Positions 1 through 9,409 are shown, counted from the first letter of the stretch. The stretch is 64,000 bases of DNA from JBHGYD01 sp041920415 (GCA_041920415.1 JBHGYD010000004.1:37811-101810), one strand, 5' to 3'. Made by a program: numbers and translations. The notes: a model not told the origin generated them from the letters alone.

Positions 1-1
1 A

Positions 2-535
2 CCGTTTGCGAAAGTATTACATGAAAAATTCGGTATCGTTCGCGGTATGATGACAACTGTTCATGCATACACAAACGACCAACAAATCTTAGACTTACCA
101 CATAAAGATTTACGTCGTGCTCGTGCAGCTGCTGAATCTATCATTCCAACAAGCACAGGTGCTGCAAAAGCGGTTGCTCTTGTATTACCTGAATTAAAAG
201 GAAAACTAAACGGTATGGCGATGCGCGTACCAACTCCAAACGTATCTGTTGTTGACCTTGTTGCAGAACTTGAAAAAGAAGTAACAGTTGAAGAAGTAAA
301 TGCAGCATTAAAAGCAGCAGCAGAAGGCGAATTAAAAGGTATTTTAGCATATAACGAAGAGCCTTTAGTATCTCGTGACTACAATGGAAGCACAGCTTCT
401 TCTACAATCGATGCACTTTCTACAATGGTTATGGAAGGCAAAATGGTGAAAGTGATTTCTTGGTACGATAACGAAACAGGTTACTCTCACCGCGTTGTTG
501 ACCTTGCTGAATATATTGCTTCAAAAGGCTTATAA
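2..535 (+). CDS. gapA: Glyceraldehyde-3-phosphate dehydrogenase, type I (partial, 5' end outside window)
   Basis: C-terminal 177 residues of the phosphorylating glycolytic GAPDH, which converts glyceraldehyde-3-phosphate, NAD and phosphate to 1,3-bisphosphoglycerate in the cytosol. The frame is open from base 2. The segment starts just after the active-site cysteine region and shows HAYTNDQ, the RRARAAAESIIPTSTGAAKA phosphate-site stretch, the catalytic-domain strand RVPTPNVSVVDLV and the C-terminal WYDNETGYSHRVVDL. It is followed by pgk, tpiA, gpmI and eno, which points to the glycolytic GapA rather than gluconeogenic GapB. Codon use is strongly biased, as expected for a highly expressed gene. 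Confidence 0.97.
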   Translation, partial: PFAKVLHEKFGIVRGMMTTVHAYTNDQQILDLPHKDLRRARAAAESIIPTSTGAAKAVALVLPELKGKLNGMAMRVPTPNVSVVDLVAELEKEVTVEEVNAALKAAAEGELKGILAYNEEPLVSRDYNGSTASSTIDALSTMVMEGKMVKVISWYDNETGYSHRVVDLAEYIASKGL

Positions 536-539
536 TCAT

Positions 540-569
540 TTGTCTTAGTCGCTCAATCAAGTCTATAAT
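540..569 (+). promoter_or_regulatory. Candidate sigma-A promoter ahead of pgk
   Basis: TTGTCT at 540-545 and TATAAT at 564-569 with an 18-bp spacer lie directly after the gapA stop. They could give a second start for pgk-tpiA-gpmI-eno independent of the gapA promoter. Inference from consensus match only. Confidence 0.5.
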
Positions 570-583
570 AGTGAAGTGGAGAG

Positions 584-609
584 GGGAGCGGGGTTCATCC
601 CCACTCCCT
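584..609 (+). terminator. GC-rich hairpin in the gapA-pgk gap
   Basis: GGGAG-C-GGGG (584-593) pairs with CCCC-A-CTCCC (599-608) around a TTCAT loop and is followed by only a short T run. It is probably a partial terminator or an RNA-stability element that separates gapA from pgk expression. Confidence 0.5.
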
Positions 610-655
610 TTCGTATGTAGCGACTACATTTGTCTAAAAAAGGAGGCTTTTTGCC

Positions 656-1840
656 ATGAACAAAAAAACTGTCCGTGACATTGATGTCAAAGGGAAACGT
701 GTGTTTTGCCGTGTCGACTTTAACGTACCAATGCAAGATGGCAAAGTAACAGACGACACGCGTATTCGCGCAGCTCTTCCAACGATTCAATATTTATCAG
801 AGCAAGGAGCAAAAGTAATTTTAGCGAGCCACCTTGGTCGCCCGAAAGGAAAAGTCGTTGAAGAAATGCGCTTAACGGCTGTTGCGGAGCGTTTAAGCGA
901 ACTTCTCGGCAAAAAGGTTGTAAAAACAGATGAAGCGTATGGCGATGCGGTTAAAACAGCGATTGCGCAAATGAACGAAGGAGACGTTCTTCTTTTAGAA
1001 AACGTTCGCTTCTATCCTGGCGAAGAGAAAAATGACCCAGAGCTTGCAAAAGCATTTGCTGAATTGGCGGATGTTTACGTCAACGATGCATTTGGAGCGG
1101 CTCACCGCGCTCATGCTTCTACAGAAGGAATTGCGCATTATTTACCAGCGGCTGCAGGTTTTTTAATGGAAAAAGAAATCGAAGTATTAGGAAAAGCTCT
1201 TTCTAACCCAGATCGTCCGTTCACTGCCATTATTGGTGGCGCAAAAGTAAAAGACAAAATCGGTGTTATCGAAAATTTATTAGACAAAGTGGACAACTTA
1301 ATCATTGGTGGTGGCCTTGCTTACACGTTCGTCAAAGCATTAGGTCATGAGATTGGTAAGTCTTTACTTGAGGAAGACAAAATTGAGCTTGCTAAATCGT
1401 TTATGGAAAAGGCGAAAGAAAAAGGCGTAAACTTCTATATGCCTGTGGACGTAGTTGTAGCTGATGACTTCTCCAATGATGCGAATAAAAAAGTGGTTGA
1501 TATTGACGCAATTCCAAGTGATTGGGAAGCACTTGATATCGGTCCGAAAACACGCGAACTTTACCGTGACGTCATTTCTAAATCAAAATTAGTGATTTGG
1601 AACGGACCGATGGGTGTATTTGAAATGGATGCGTTCGCTGAAGGAACAAAAGCGGTTGCTCAAGCGCTCGCTGATGCGAAAGATACATATACGGTCATCG
1701 GCGGTGGCGACTCAGCGGCAGCGGTTGAAAAATTCGGCTTAGCTGATCAAATGGATCACATTTCAACAGGTGGCGGAGCGTCACTTGAATTTATGGAAGG
1801 AAAACAACTTCCAGGAGTTGTTGCGTTAAACGATAAGTAA
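656..1840 (+). CDS. pgk: Phosphoglycerate kinase
   Basis: Transfers phosphate from 1,3-bisphosphoglycerate to ADP, the first ATP-yielding step of lower glycolysis. At 394 residues it has the normal bacterial length. The N-terminal substrate lobe shows RVDFNVPMQDGKVTDDTRI (about residues 18-36) and ASHLGRPKG. The nucleotide lobe shows GGAKVKDKIGV, WNGPMGVFE and the C-terminal GGGDSAAAVEKFG loop. An AAAGGAGG ribosome site precedes the ATG. It is second in the gapA-pgk-tpiA-gpmI-eno cluster. Confidence 0.98.
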   Translation: MNKKTVRDIDVKGKRVFCRVDFNVPMQDGKVTDDTRIRAALPTIQYLSEQGAKVILASHLGRPKGKVVEEMRLTAVAERLSELLGKKVVKTDEAYGDAVKTAIAQMNEGDVLLLENVRFYPGEEKNDPELAKAFAELADVYVNDAFGAAHRAHASTEGIAHYLPAAAGFLMEKEIEVLGKALSNPDRPFTAIIGGAKVKDKIGVIENLLDKVDNLIIGGGLAYTFVKALGHEIGKSLLEEDKIELAKSFMEKAKEKGVNFYMPVDVVVADDFSNDANKKVVDIDAIPSDWEALDIGPKTRELYRDVISKSKLVIWNGPMGVFEMDAFAEGTKAVAQALADAKDTYTVIGGGDSAAAVEKFGLADQMDHISTGGGASLEFMEGKQLPGVVALNDK

Positions 1841-1873
1841 TGGACTCCCGGAAAAAAAGAGAGGGATGAAACA

Positions 1874-2635
1874 ATGCGCAAGCCAATTATTGCGGGAAAC
1901 TGGAAAATGCATAAAACACTTTCGGAAGCAGTCAGCTTTGTTGAAGAAGTAAAACGTGCTGTGCCTTCTGCAGAGAAAGTAGATTCCGTTGTTTGCGCTC
2001 CAGCGTTGTTTTTGGAACGTCTCGTCGAAGCGACGAAAGGTATGGATTTGAAAATCGGTGCGCAAAATATGCACTTTGAAGATAGCGGAGCGTTTACGGG
2101 TGAAATTAGCCCAGTCGCGTTAAAAGATCTTGGTGTGACCTATGTCATTATTGGCCACTCGGAACGCCGTGAAATGTTCGCGGAAACAGACGAAACCGTA
2201 AACAAAAAAGTGATCGCTGCATTCAAACATGGTTTAGTTCCGATTGTTTGCTGCGGTGAAACGTTAGAAGAGCGCGAAAGCGGCAAAACAAATGAAGTAG
2301 TGGCTGCACAAGTGGAGAAAGCACTTGAAGGATTAACAACGGAGCAAGCGAAACAAGTTGTCATTGCTTATGAGCCAATTTGGGCGATTGGTACCGGTAA
2401 ATCTTCAACAGCAGAAGATGCGAATGAAGTGTGCGGTCATATCCGCTCTGTCATTGCACAAAAATTCTCGCAAGACGTAGCGGACGCAATACGTATACAG
2501 TACGGTGGTAGCGTGAAACCGAACAACATTCAAGAATTTTTAGCCCAAGAACATATTGATGGCGCGTTAGTTGGCGGCGCAAGTTTAGAACCACAATCGT
2601 TTTTACAACTAGTGGAGGCAGGAAATCATGAGTAA
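1874..2635 (+). CDS. tpiA: Triosephosphate isomerase
   Basis: Interconverts dihydroxyacetone phosphate and glyceraldehyde-3-phosphate. It has 253 residues and a full TIM barrel. Visible active-site parts are the lysine of GNWKMHK (about residue 11), the histidine of IGHSERR (about 95), the glutamate of AYEPIWAIGTG (about 167) with its mobile loop, and the phosphate-binding GGSVKP. AGAGAGGGATG gives the ribosome site. The 3' end overlaps gpmI by 8 bp, which suggests translational coupling. Confidence 0.98.
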   Translation: MRKPIIAGNWKMHKTLSEAVSFVEEVKRAVPSAEKVDSVVCAPALFLERLVEATKGMDLKIGAQNMHFEDSGAFTGEISPVALKDLGVTYVIIGHSERREMFAETDETVNKKVIAAFKHGLVPIVCCGETLEERESGKTNEVVAAQVEKALEGLTTEQAKQVVIAYEPIWAIGTGKSSTAEDANEVCGHIRSVIAQKFSQDVADAIRIQYGGSVKPNNIQEFLAQEHIDGALVGGASLEPQSFLQLVEAGNHE

Positions 2636-4163
2636 ACAACCAGTTGCGTTAATTATTTTGGATGGTTTTGCGCTTCGTGAAGAAACGTTCGGTAATGCGG
2701 TTGCTCAAGCGAAAAAACCGAATTTTGACCGTTATTGGAACGAGTACCCACACACCACATTAACAGCGTGCGGGGAAGCGGTCGGTCTTCCTGAAGGACA
2801 AATGGGAAACTCTGAAGTCGGTCACTTAAATATTGGGGCAGGCCGCATCGTGTATCAAAGTTTAACGCGCGTCAACATTGCTATTCGTGAAGGAGAATTT
2901 GACCGTAACGAAACATTTTTAGCAGCGATGAATCACGTGAAAGAAAAAGGAACAAACTTACACATTTTCGGTCTTCTTTCCGATGGTGGCGTGCATAGTC
3001 ATATTAACCATCTATACGCATTATTAAAATTAGCGGCAAAAGAAGGCGTGAAAAACGTATACATTCATGGTTTCTTAGATGGTCGCGATGTCGGACCACA
3101 AACGGCGAAAAAGTACATTAATGAATTAAATGAACAAATTGCCCAAATCGGGGTCGGTGAAATTGCGACATTGTCTGGCCGCTACTATTCGATGGACCGC
3201 GATAAACGTTGGGAGCGCGTCGAAAAAGCGTACCGCGCGATGGTGTACGGTGAAGGTCCAACTTATCGCGATCCGCTTGAGTGCATTGACGACTCATATG
3301 CACACGGCATTTACGATGAGTTCGTCTTGCCATCAGTGATGGTTCGGGAAGACGGAACGCCGGTGGCGACGATTCAAGATGAAGATGCGGTCATTTTCTA
3401 TAACTTCCGTCCAGACCGTGCGATTCAAATTTCAAATACATTTACAAACGATGATTTCCGTTCGTTTGACCGCGGACCGAAACATCCGAAAAACTTGTTC
3501 TTTGTATGCTTAACGCATTTCAGTGAAACAGTAAAAGGGTATGTTGCTTTCAAGCCAACGAACCTCGATAATACCCTTGGTGAGGTGTTATCACAAAACG
3601 GATTAAAGCAACTTCGCATTGCGGAAACGGAAAAATATCCGCACGTTACGTTCTTTATGAGCGGTGGGCGCGAAGAAAAATTCCCTGGCGAAGACCGCAT
3701 TTTAATTGACTCGCCAAAAGTAGCAACCTATGACTTGAAGCCGGAAATGAGCGCCTATGAAGTAACCGAAGCGCTGTTAAAAGAAATTGAAGCCGATAAG
3801 TATGATGCGATCATTTTAAACTATGCGAACCCAGATATGGTTGGTCACTCAGGGAAACTCGAACCAACGATTAAAGCGGTTGAAGCAGTGGATGAATGTT
3901 TAGGAAAAGTCGTTGATGCGATCCTCGCAAAAGGCGGTGTGGCGATTATTACCGCTGACCATGGTAATGCCGATGAGGTCATTACTCCGGAAGGAAACCC
4001 ACATACCGCGCATACGACGAACCCAGTTCCTGTCATCGTAACAAAGAAAGAAATCGAGCTTCGCGATGGCGGAATTTTAGGCGATTTAGCGCCGACAATG
4101 CTTGATCTTTTAGGATTACAACAACCAAAAGAAATGACAGGAAAAACATTAATTGTTAAATAA
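2628..4163 (+). CDS. gpmI: 2,3-bisphosphoglycerate-independent phosphoglycerate mutase
   Basis: Manganese-dependent enzyme converting 3- to 2-phosphoglycerate. At 511 residues it matches the family. It has the alkaline-phosphatase fold: LIILDGFALREE at the N-terminus carries the first metal ligand, GNSEVGHLNIGAG holds the catalytic serine (about residue 62), and TADHGNADE plus the HTAHTTNPVPV region carry C-terminal metal ligands. In spore formers this pH-sensitive mutase also matters for 3-phosphoglycerate storage in spores (family knowledge). It starts inside the tpiA 3' end behind AGTGGAGGCAGG. Confidence 0.98.
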   Translation: MSKQPVALIILDGFALREETFGNAVAQAKKPNFDRYWNEYPHTTLTACGEAVGLPEGQMGNSEVGHLNIGAGRIVYQSLTRVNIAIREGEFDRNETFLAAMNHVKEKGTNLHIFGLLSDGGVHSHINHLYALLKLAAKEGVKNVYIHGFLDGRDVGPQTAKKYINELNEQIAQIGVGEIATLSGRYYSMDRDKRWERVEKAYRAMVYGEGPTYRDPLECIDDSYAHGIYDEFVLPSVMVREDGTPVATIQDEDAVIFYNFRPDRAIQISNTFTNDDFRSFDRGPKHPKNLFFVCLTHFSETVKGYVAFKPTNLDNTLGEVLSQNGLKQLRIAETEKYPHVTFFMSGGREEKFPGEDRILIDSPKVATYDLKPEMSAYEVTEALLKEIEADKYDAIILNYANPDMVGHSGKLEPTIKAVEAVDECLGKVVDAILAKGGVAIITADHGNADEVITPEGNPHTAHTTNPVPVIVTKKEIELRDGGILGDLAPTMLDLLGLQQPKEMTGKTLIVK

Positions 4164-4186
4164 AAAAGAAAAAGGAGAGAGTAATC

Positions 4187-5479
4187 ATGCCAATTATTGT
4201 AGACGTATATGCACGTGAAGTATTAGATTCTCGTGGTAACCCAACAGTTGAGGTAGAAGTTTATACAGAATCTGGCGCATTTGGTCGCGCGTTAGTGCCA
4301 AGTGGTGCGTCAACTGGTGAATATGAAGCTGTTGAGTTGCGCGACGGCGACAAAAATCGTTATCTTGGTAAAGGTGTATTAAAAGCAGTCGAAAACGTAA
4401 ACGAAATTATCGCTCCAGCGATTATCGGTTTTGATGTTACTGACCAAGTTGGTATCGACAAAACGTTAATTGAGCTTGACGGTACAGAAAATAAAGGAAA
4501 ATTAGGCGCGAACGCGATTTTAGGTGTATCTATGGCGGTGGCTCGCGCAGCAGCTGACTACTTAGAAGTTCCTTTATATCAATATCTTGGCGGATTTAAC
4601 GCAAAAACGCTTCCTGTTCCAATGATGAACATTTTAAACGGTGGCGCACATGCTGATAACAACGTTGACATTCAAGAATTTATGATTATGCCTGTCGGTG
4701 CTCCAACATTCCGTGAGGCGCTTCGCATGGGTGCTGAAATTTTCCACAACTTAAAAGCGGTATTAAAAGCAAAAGGTTACAACACAGCAGTTGGTGACGA
4801 AGGTGGATTCGCGCCAAACTTAAAATCAAACGAAGAAGCGCTTGAAACAATCATTGAAGCCATTGAAAAAGCTGGTTACAAACCTGGCGAAGAAGTTATG
4901 CTTGCGATGGACGTTGCTTCTTCTGAGCTTTACAACAAAGAAACAGGCAAATATCATTTAGAAGGCGAAGGCGTTGTAAGAACGTCTGAAGAAATGGTTG
5001 CTTGGTACGAAGAGCTTGTTTCAAAATACCCAATTATCTCTATTGAAGACGGCTTAGATGAGAACGACTGGGCAGGCCATAAATTATTAACAGAGCGCCT
5101 TGGCAAAAAAGTACAACTTGTTGGTGACGACTTATTCGTAACAAATACGAAAAAATTAGCTCAAGGTATTGAGCAAGGTGTGGGCAACTCCATCTTAATT
5201 AAAGTGAACCAAATCGGTACATTAACAGAAACATTCGAAGCAATCGAAATGGCAAAACGCGCAGGTTACACAGCTGTCATTTCACACCGTTCTGGTGAAA
5301 CAGAAGACAGCACAATTGCAGACATCGCTGTTGCAACAAACGCTGGTCAAATTAAAACAGGTGCTCCTTCACGCACAGACCGCGTTGCGAAATACAATCA
5401 ATTGCTTCGCATCGAAGACCAACTTGGCGATACAGCGGTTTACCAAGGAATTAAATCTTTCTATAACTTGAAAAAATAA
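4187..5479 (+). CDS. eno: Enolase (phosphopyruvate hydratase)
   Basis: Dehydrates 2-phosphoglycerate to phosphoenolpyruvate. It has 430 residues. Motifs are the substrate loop SGASTGEYEAVELRD, the acidic metal ligands in DVASSE, SIEDGLDENDW and VGDDLFVTN, the catalytic lysine in ILIKVNQIGT and the signature SHRSGETED. It is the last gene of the glycolytic cluster, preceded by AAAAGGAGAGAG and followed by a strong terminator. Confidence 0.98.
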   Translation: MPIIVDVYAREVLDSRGNPTVEVEVYTESGAFGRALVPSGASTGEYEAVELRDGDKNRYLGKGVLKAVENVNEIIAPAIIGFDVTDQVGIDKTLIELDGTENKGKLGANAILGVSMAVARAAADYLEVPLYQYLGGFNAKTLPVPMMNILNGGAHADNNVDIQEFMIMPVGAPTFREALRMGAEIFHNLKAVLKAKGYNTAVGDEGGFAPNLKSNEEALETIIEAIEKAGYKPGEEVMLAMDVASSELYNKETGKYHLEGEGVVRTSEEMVAWYEELVSKYPIISIEDGLDENDWAGHKLLTERLGKKVQLVGDDLFVTNTKKLAQGIEQGVGNSILIKVNQIGTLTETFEAIEMAKRAGYTAVISHRSGETEDSTIADIAVATNAGQIKTGAPSRTDRVAKYNQLLRIEDQLGDTAVYQGIKSFYNLKK

Positions 5480-5493
5480 TACTGCTGTCTACG

Positions 5494-5529
5494 AAAAGGT
5501 CTAACCGAGCAATCGGTTAGGCCTTTTTT
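5494..5529 (+). terminator. Rho-independent terminator of the glycolytic operon
   Basis: AAAAGGTCTAACCGA pairs with TCGGTTAGGCC around a 4-nt loop, followed by TTTTTT. Confidence 0.9.
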
Positions 5530-5639
5530 GATAAGATAAAAAACTCCAAAACACACGCAATCATGACTCGGATGGTGTGCAAATTATTCCTTATTACCAA
5601 TAAAAAACATACAATAAACATAGACAGCGTAAAAACACA

Positions 5640-5750
5640 GTCCCGGTTGGTAGTCCGGGCGCACTCCGCAAAGAGTGTCAGTAACCTTCCTCTCTTTGGG
5701 ATGTCCATCGCTGTTGGTAATTTTTAAAGGAGGTAAAAAAGAGAGAAAGG
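5640..5750 (+). other. Possible structured leader of unknown type (eno-secG gap)
   Basis: The 493-bp eno-secG gap is not empty. This part contains CCCGG/CCGGG and CACTC/GAGTG hairpins and GGTT...AACC complementarity, then AAAGGAGG. No known riboswitch class is recognised. It may be a leader for the short Lys/Arg-rich frame that follows, or unrelated decayed sequence. Confidence 0.25.
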
Positions 5751-5752
5751 TT

Positions 5753-5839
5753 TTGCGGAAGGAACAGCGCGAAGCTCTCATCAAGCGAAAAAGAGAGTTA
5801 AAGCGCTTAAAGGCGAAGGTAAAACATCGTGGAAGGTAA
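5753..5839 (+). CDS. Candidate 28-residue Lys/Arg-rich peptide
   Basis: TTG-initiated frame ending in TAA, rich in Lys, Arg and Glu, and likely helical (it begins MRKEQREALIKRKREL when TTG is read as Met). Support: an AAAGGAGG lies upstream and a stable hairpin follows at once. Against: the AAAGGAGG is about 19 nt from the TTG, too far for normal use. No family is recognised. It could equally be a degenerate gene tail. Confidence 0.2.
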   Translation: MRKEQREALIKRKRELKRLKAKVKHRGR

Positions 5840-5848
5840 TACAGCGTT

Positions 5849-5885
5849 GGATGTCTTGCTTTCAAGACATCCGCTTTCGTATTTT
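5849..5885 (+). terminator. Hairpin terminator after the small Lys/Arg frame
   Basis: GGATGTCTTG pairs perfectly with CAAGACATCC around CTTT, followed by a weak T-rich stretch. It closes a possible small transcription unit upstream of secG. Confidence 0.5.
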
Positions 5886-5972
5886 CTGAAGGGAAACGCT
5901 ATTGTGTAATGAGCCAATTTATGATACATTAAAATTATTGCAATGTGCGTTTTTTTAGGAGGTGGAGTGGAC

Positions 5973-6206
5973 ATGCATACTCTGCTTGTCACACTATTAG
6001 TGATTGTATCGATTGCGATGATTGCTGTGGTGTTATTGCAATCAGGAAAAAGCGCAGGACTTTCTGGCGCGATTACAGGCGGTGCCGAGCAATTATTTGG
6101 AAAGCAGAAAGCGCGTGGGCTAGATGCGGTATTGCACCGCATTACGGTCGTGTTAGCCGTTTTATTTTTCGTTTTAGCAATTGCCGTAACGTATTTTCAA
6201 CTTTAA
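5973..6206 (+). CDS. secG: Preprotein translocase subunit SecG
   Basis: Small membrane subunit of the SecYEG export channel. It has 77 residues with two membrane helices (about residues 2-24 and 51-74) joined by the conserved cytoplasmic loop SGGAEQLFGK-type sequence, seen here as GGAEQLFGKQKARGLD. The ATG at 5973 (protein starting MHTLL) is chosen over upstream starts because it matches the family N-terminus and sits 10 nt after AGGAGG. It stands upstream of the esterase, rnr, smpB and ssrA as in B. subtilis. Confidence 0.95.
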   Translation: MHTLLVTLLVIVSIAMIAVVLLQSGKSAGLSGAITGGAEQLFGKQKARGLDAVLHRITVVLAVLFFVLAIAVTYFQL

Positions 6207-6281
6207 TCTTGAAAAAAGGAGGCGGTCCATCCATACAGGGCTGCCTTTTCTGTTTCATAACGAAGAAAGGAGTTTGCTACC

Positions 6282-7022
6282 ATGAAATTAGTTTCACCAA
6301 AACCATTTACATTTGAAGCGGGGGAGCGCGCAGTATTGCTGCTCCACGGATTTACTGGAAATTCATCTGATGTGCGCATGTTAGGACGTTTTCTCGAATC
6401 AAAAGGGTATACATGCCATGCTCCGATTTATAAAGGACACGGCGTGCCACCGGAAGAATTGGTACATACTGGCCCTGATGATTGGTGGCAAGACGTGATG
6501 AACGCATACGAATTTTTAAGAGACAAAGGCCATGACAAAATTGCGGTCGTCGGATTATCGCTTGGCGGCGTATTTTCGCTCAAATTAGGTTACACTGTAC
6601 CTGTAACCGGTATTGTCCCGATGTGTGCGCCGATGTACATCAAAAGCGAGGAAACGATGTATCAAGGTGTGTTGGAATATGCGCGCGAATATAAAAAACG
6701 GGAAGGAAAAACGCCAGAACAAATCGAAAAAGAAATGGAAGAGTTCAAAAAAACACCGATGAAAACGTTAAAAGCGCTGCAGCAGCTTATCGCTGACGTT
6801 CGCAACCATATTGATTTAATTTACGCACCGACATTTGTTGTTCAAGCACGTCATGATGACATGATTAATACCGATAGTGCAAATATTATTTATAACGGCG
6901 TCGAGTCTCCCGTAAAAAAAATCAAATGGTACGAAGAGTCGGGTCATGTGATTACATTGGATAAAGAAAAGGATCAACTTCACGAAGATATTTATGAGTT
7001 TTTAGAATCATTAGATTGGTAA
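6282..7022 (+). CDS. est: Carboxylesterase (alpha/beta hydrolase, Est30 type)
   Basis: Cytosolic esterase of 246 residues acting on short-chain esters in this family. The nucleophile elbow is GLSLGGVF (Ser about 94), the oxyanion segment LLHGFTGN is near residue 21, the acid is probably the Asp in QARHDDMI and the base the His in ESGHVI. It is equivalent to B. subtilis yvaK and sits between secG and rnr. A good AAAGGAG precedes the ATG. Its physiological substrate is unknown. Confidence 0.93.
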   Translation: MKLVSPKPFTFEAGERAVLLLHGFTGNSSDVRMLGRFLESKGYTCHAPIYKGHGVPPEELVHTGPDDWWQDVMNAYEFLRDKGHDKIAVVGLSLGGVFSLKLGYTVPVTGIVPMCAPMYIKSEETMYQGVLEYAREYKKREGKTPEQIEKEMEEFKKTPMKTLKALQQLIADVRNHIDLIYAPTFVVQARHDDMINTDSANIIYNGVESPVKKIKWYEESGHVITLDKEKDQLHEDIYEFLESLDW

Positions 7023-7043
7023 TCCTCGAAAGGAGGACGAAGA

Positions 7044-9374
7044 ATGGATGAACAAATGAAGCAGCTAATGGACAGGCTGCTGACGTTTATGAGAGACGAA
7101 GCGTACAAGCCGCTAACCGTTCAAGAGCTTGAAGAAGCATTCGGCATTACCGATGCATCTGAGTTTAAAGAGCTTGTCAAAGCGCTTGTTGCGATGGAAG
7201 AACAGGGACTTGTGGTGCGCACACGAAGTAACCGTTACGGCGTACCGGAAAAAATGAACCTTATTCGTGGTAAGGTGACAGGTCACGCAAAAGGGTTTGC
7301 CTTTGTTGTTCCGGAAGACCCGACGCTTGATGATATTTTTATTCCGCCTTCCGAATTAAAAAATGCGATGCATGGCGACATAGTATTAGTGCGCGTCAAC
7401 TCGCAAACATCGGGAGCGCGCAAAGAAGGAACGATTGTCCGCATCTTGGAACGCGGTGTGACAGAAGTTGTTGGCACGTATACGGAAAGCAAACATTTTG
7501 GATTTGTCATTCCAGACGATAAAAAAATTGTCAATGATATTTTTATCCCGAAACATGCGGCAAACGGTGCGGTAGAAGGACACAAAGTTGTCGTGAGATT
7601 GACAACGTACCCTGAAGGAAGAATCAGCGCCGAAGGAGAAGTCATCAAAATCCTCGGGCATAAAAACGACCCTGGCGTTGATATTTTATCGATTATTCAT
7701 AAACATGGCTTGCCGCTGCAGTTTCCTGAGGACGTTATTGCTCACGCCAACAGCATTCCCGAAGAGATTACGGAAGAAGATTTAAAAGGACGCCGCGATT
7801 TGCGCGACCAAATGATTGTCACCATCGACGGAGAAGACGCAAAAGACTTAGACGATGCCGTTACCGTGACGAAGCTAGACAACGGTCACTATAAATTAGG
7901 GGTTCATATCGCCGATGTGAGCCATTATGTAAAAGAAGGCTCACCGATTGACCGCGAAGCATACGAACGCGGCACGAGCGTCTATTTAGTCGATCGTGTC
8001 ATTCCGATGATTCCGCATCGTCTGTCCAATGGAATTTGTTCGTTAAATCCAAAAGTGGACCGTCTGACGTTGTCATGCGAAATGGAAGTGAATGAGCATG
8101 GCGAAGTTGTCAGCCACGAAATTTTCCAAAGTGTGATTCGCACGACGGAACGCATGACGTATTCGGACGTGAATAAAATTCTTGTTGATAAAGACGAAGA
8201 ATTACGCAAAAAATACGAGCCGCTTGTGCCAATGTTTGAGTTAATGGCAGAGCTTGCGGACATTTTGCGCAATAAGCGGATGAAGCGCGGCGCGATTGAT
8301 TTTGATTTTAAAGAAGCAAAAGTGTTAGTGGATGAAGAAGGAAAGCCGTACGATGTCATTTTGCGCGAGCGTTCCGTTGCCGAGCGTCTCATCGAGGAAT
8401 TTATGTTGCTTGCCAACGAAACGGTGGCGGAGCATTTCCACTGGATGAACGTGCCGTTTATTTACCGCGTTCACGAAGATCCAAAACCTGAGAAGCTACA
8501 ACGTTTTCTTGAGTTTATTACAAACTTTGGCTATGTCGTTAAGGGAACAGGAAATCAAATTCATCCACGCGCATTGCAAGAAGTGTTAGAAGCGGTGCGC
8601 GGCGAGCCGGAAGAAATGGTTGTTTCCACGGTAATGCTTCGTTCGATGAAGCAAGCTCGTTATGACGCCGAAAGTCTCGGTCACTATGGATTATCGACGG
8701 ACTTTTATACGCATTTTACGTCACCGATTCGCCGTTACCCGGATTTAATTGTCCACCGTCTCATTCGCACGTATTTAATTAATGGGCAATTAGACGAAGA
8801 GACACAACAAAAATGGGCGGAAAAGCTCCCTGATATCGCCGAGCATTCCTCTAATATGGAGCGCCGCGCTGTTGAAGCAGAGCGTGAGACAGATGACTTG
8901 AAGAAGACGGAGTTTATGGAAGATAAGATCGGTATGGAGTTTGACGGTATTATTAGCTCCGTTACAAACTTCGGTCTGTTTGTCGAGCTTCCGAACACGA
9001 TTGAAGGTCTTGTCCACGTTAGTTACTTGACAGATGATTATTACCGCTACGATGAGCGCCATTACGCGATGATTGGCGAGCGGACAGGAAAAGTATATCG
9101 CATTGGCGATGAAATTACCGTTCGCGTCATCAATGTCAATAAAGATGAGCGCATTGTTGATTTCGAAATTGTCGGCATGAAAGGAAATCGCCGAAAAACT
9201 GCGAAAGATGCTCCGCTTGTCATCGAGGGAAAAAAAGAGCGCAAGAAGCAGAGAAAACGTGGCACAAAGACCATTGATGAGGAATGGTCCACGAAAAAGC
9301 CGAAGAAGAAAAAGAAATTTTACGAAGATATTCCACAACTGAAAGCGAAAAAGAAGAAAAAGAAAAAACGATAA
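7044..9374 (+). CDS. rnr: Ribonuclease R
   Basis: 3'-5' exoribonuclease that degrades structured RNA and, with SmpB and tmRNA, the messages of stalled ribosomes. It has 776 residues. Order: N-terminal winged helix (about 1-65), two cold-shock OB domains (about 70-220), the RNB catalytic domain with DGEDAKDLDDAV (metal-binding aspartates, about 262-273) and HIADVSHYV, an S1 domain (about 630-710, GIISSVTNFGLFVEL) and a lysine-rich tail ending in a run of Lys. The basic tail is usual for RNase R. AAAGGAGG precedes the ATG. Confidence 0.97.
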   Translation: MDEQMKQLMDRLLTFMRDEAYKPLTVQELEEAFGITDASEFKELVKALVAMEEQGLVVRTRSNRYGVPEKMNLIRGKVTGHAKGFAFVVPEDPTLDDIFIPPSELKNAMHGDIVLVRVNSQTSGARKEGTIVRILERGVTEVVGTYTESKHFGFVIPDDKKIVNDIFIPKHAANGAVEGHKVVVRLTTYPEGRISAEGEVIKILGHKNDPGVDILSIIHKHGLPLQFPEDVIAHANSIPEEITEEDLKGRRDLRDQMIVTIDGEDAKDLDDAVTVTKLDNGHYKLGVHIADVSHYVKEGSPIDREAYERGTSVYLVDRVIPMIPHRLSNGICSLNPKVDRLTLSCEMEVNEHGEVVSHEIFQSVIRTTERMTYSDVNKILVDKDEELRKKYEPLVPMFELMAELADILRNKRMKRGAIDFDFKEAKVLVDEEGKPYDVILRERSVAERLIEEFMLLANETVAEHFHWMNVPFIYRVHEDPKPEKLQRFLEFITNFGYVVKGTGNQIHPRALQEVLEAVRGEPEEMVVSTVMLRSMKQARYDAESLGHYGLSTDFYTHFTSPIRRYPDLIVHRLIRTYLINGQLDEETQQKWAEKLPDIAEHSSNMERRAVEAERETDDLKKTEFMEDKIGMEFDGIISSVTNFGLFVELPNTIEGLVHVSYLTDDYYRYDERHYAMIGERTGKVYRIGDEITVRVINVNKDERIVDFEIVGMKGNRRKTAKDAPLVIEGKKERKKQRKRGTKTIDEEWSTKKPKKKKKFYEDIPQLKAKKKKKKKR

Positions 9375-9376
9375 GG

Positions 9377-9405
9377 AAAGCCTCTTCTCAAGAGAGGCTT
9401 TCTCT
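9377..9405 (+). terminator. Terminator after rnr
   Basis: AAAGCCTCT pairs with AGAGGCTTT around a 7-nt loop, followed by TCTCTTT. The smpB promoter starts right behind it. Confidence 0.75.
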
Positions 9406-9409
9406 TTCC

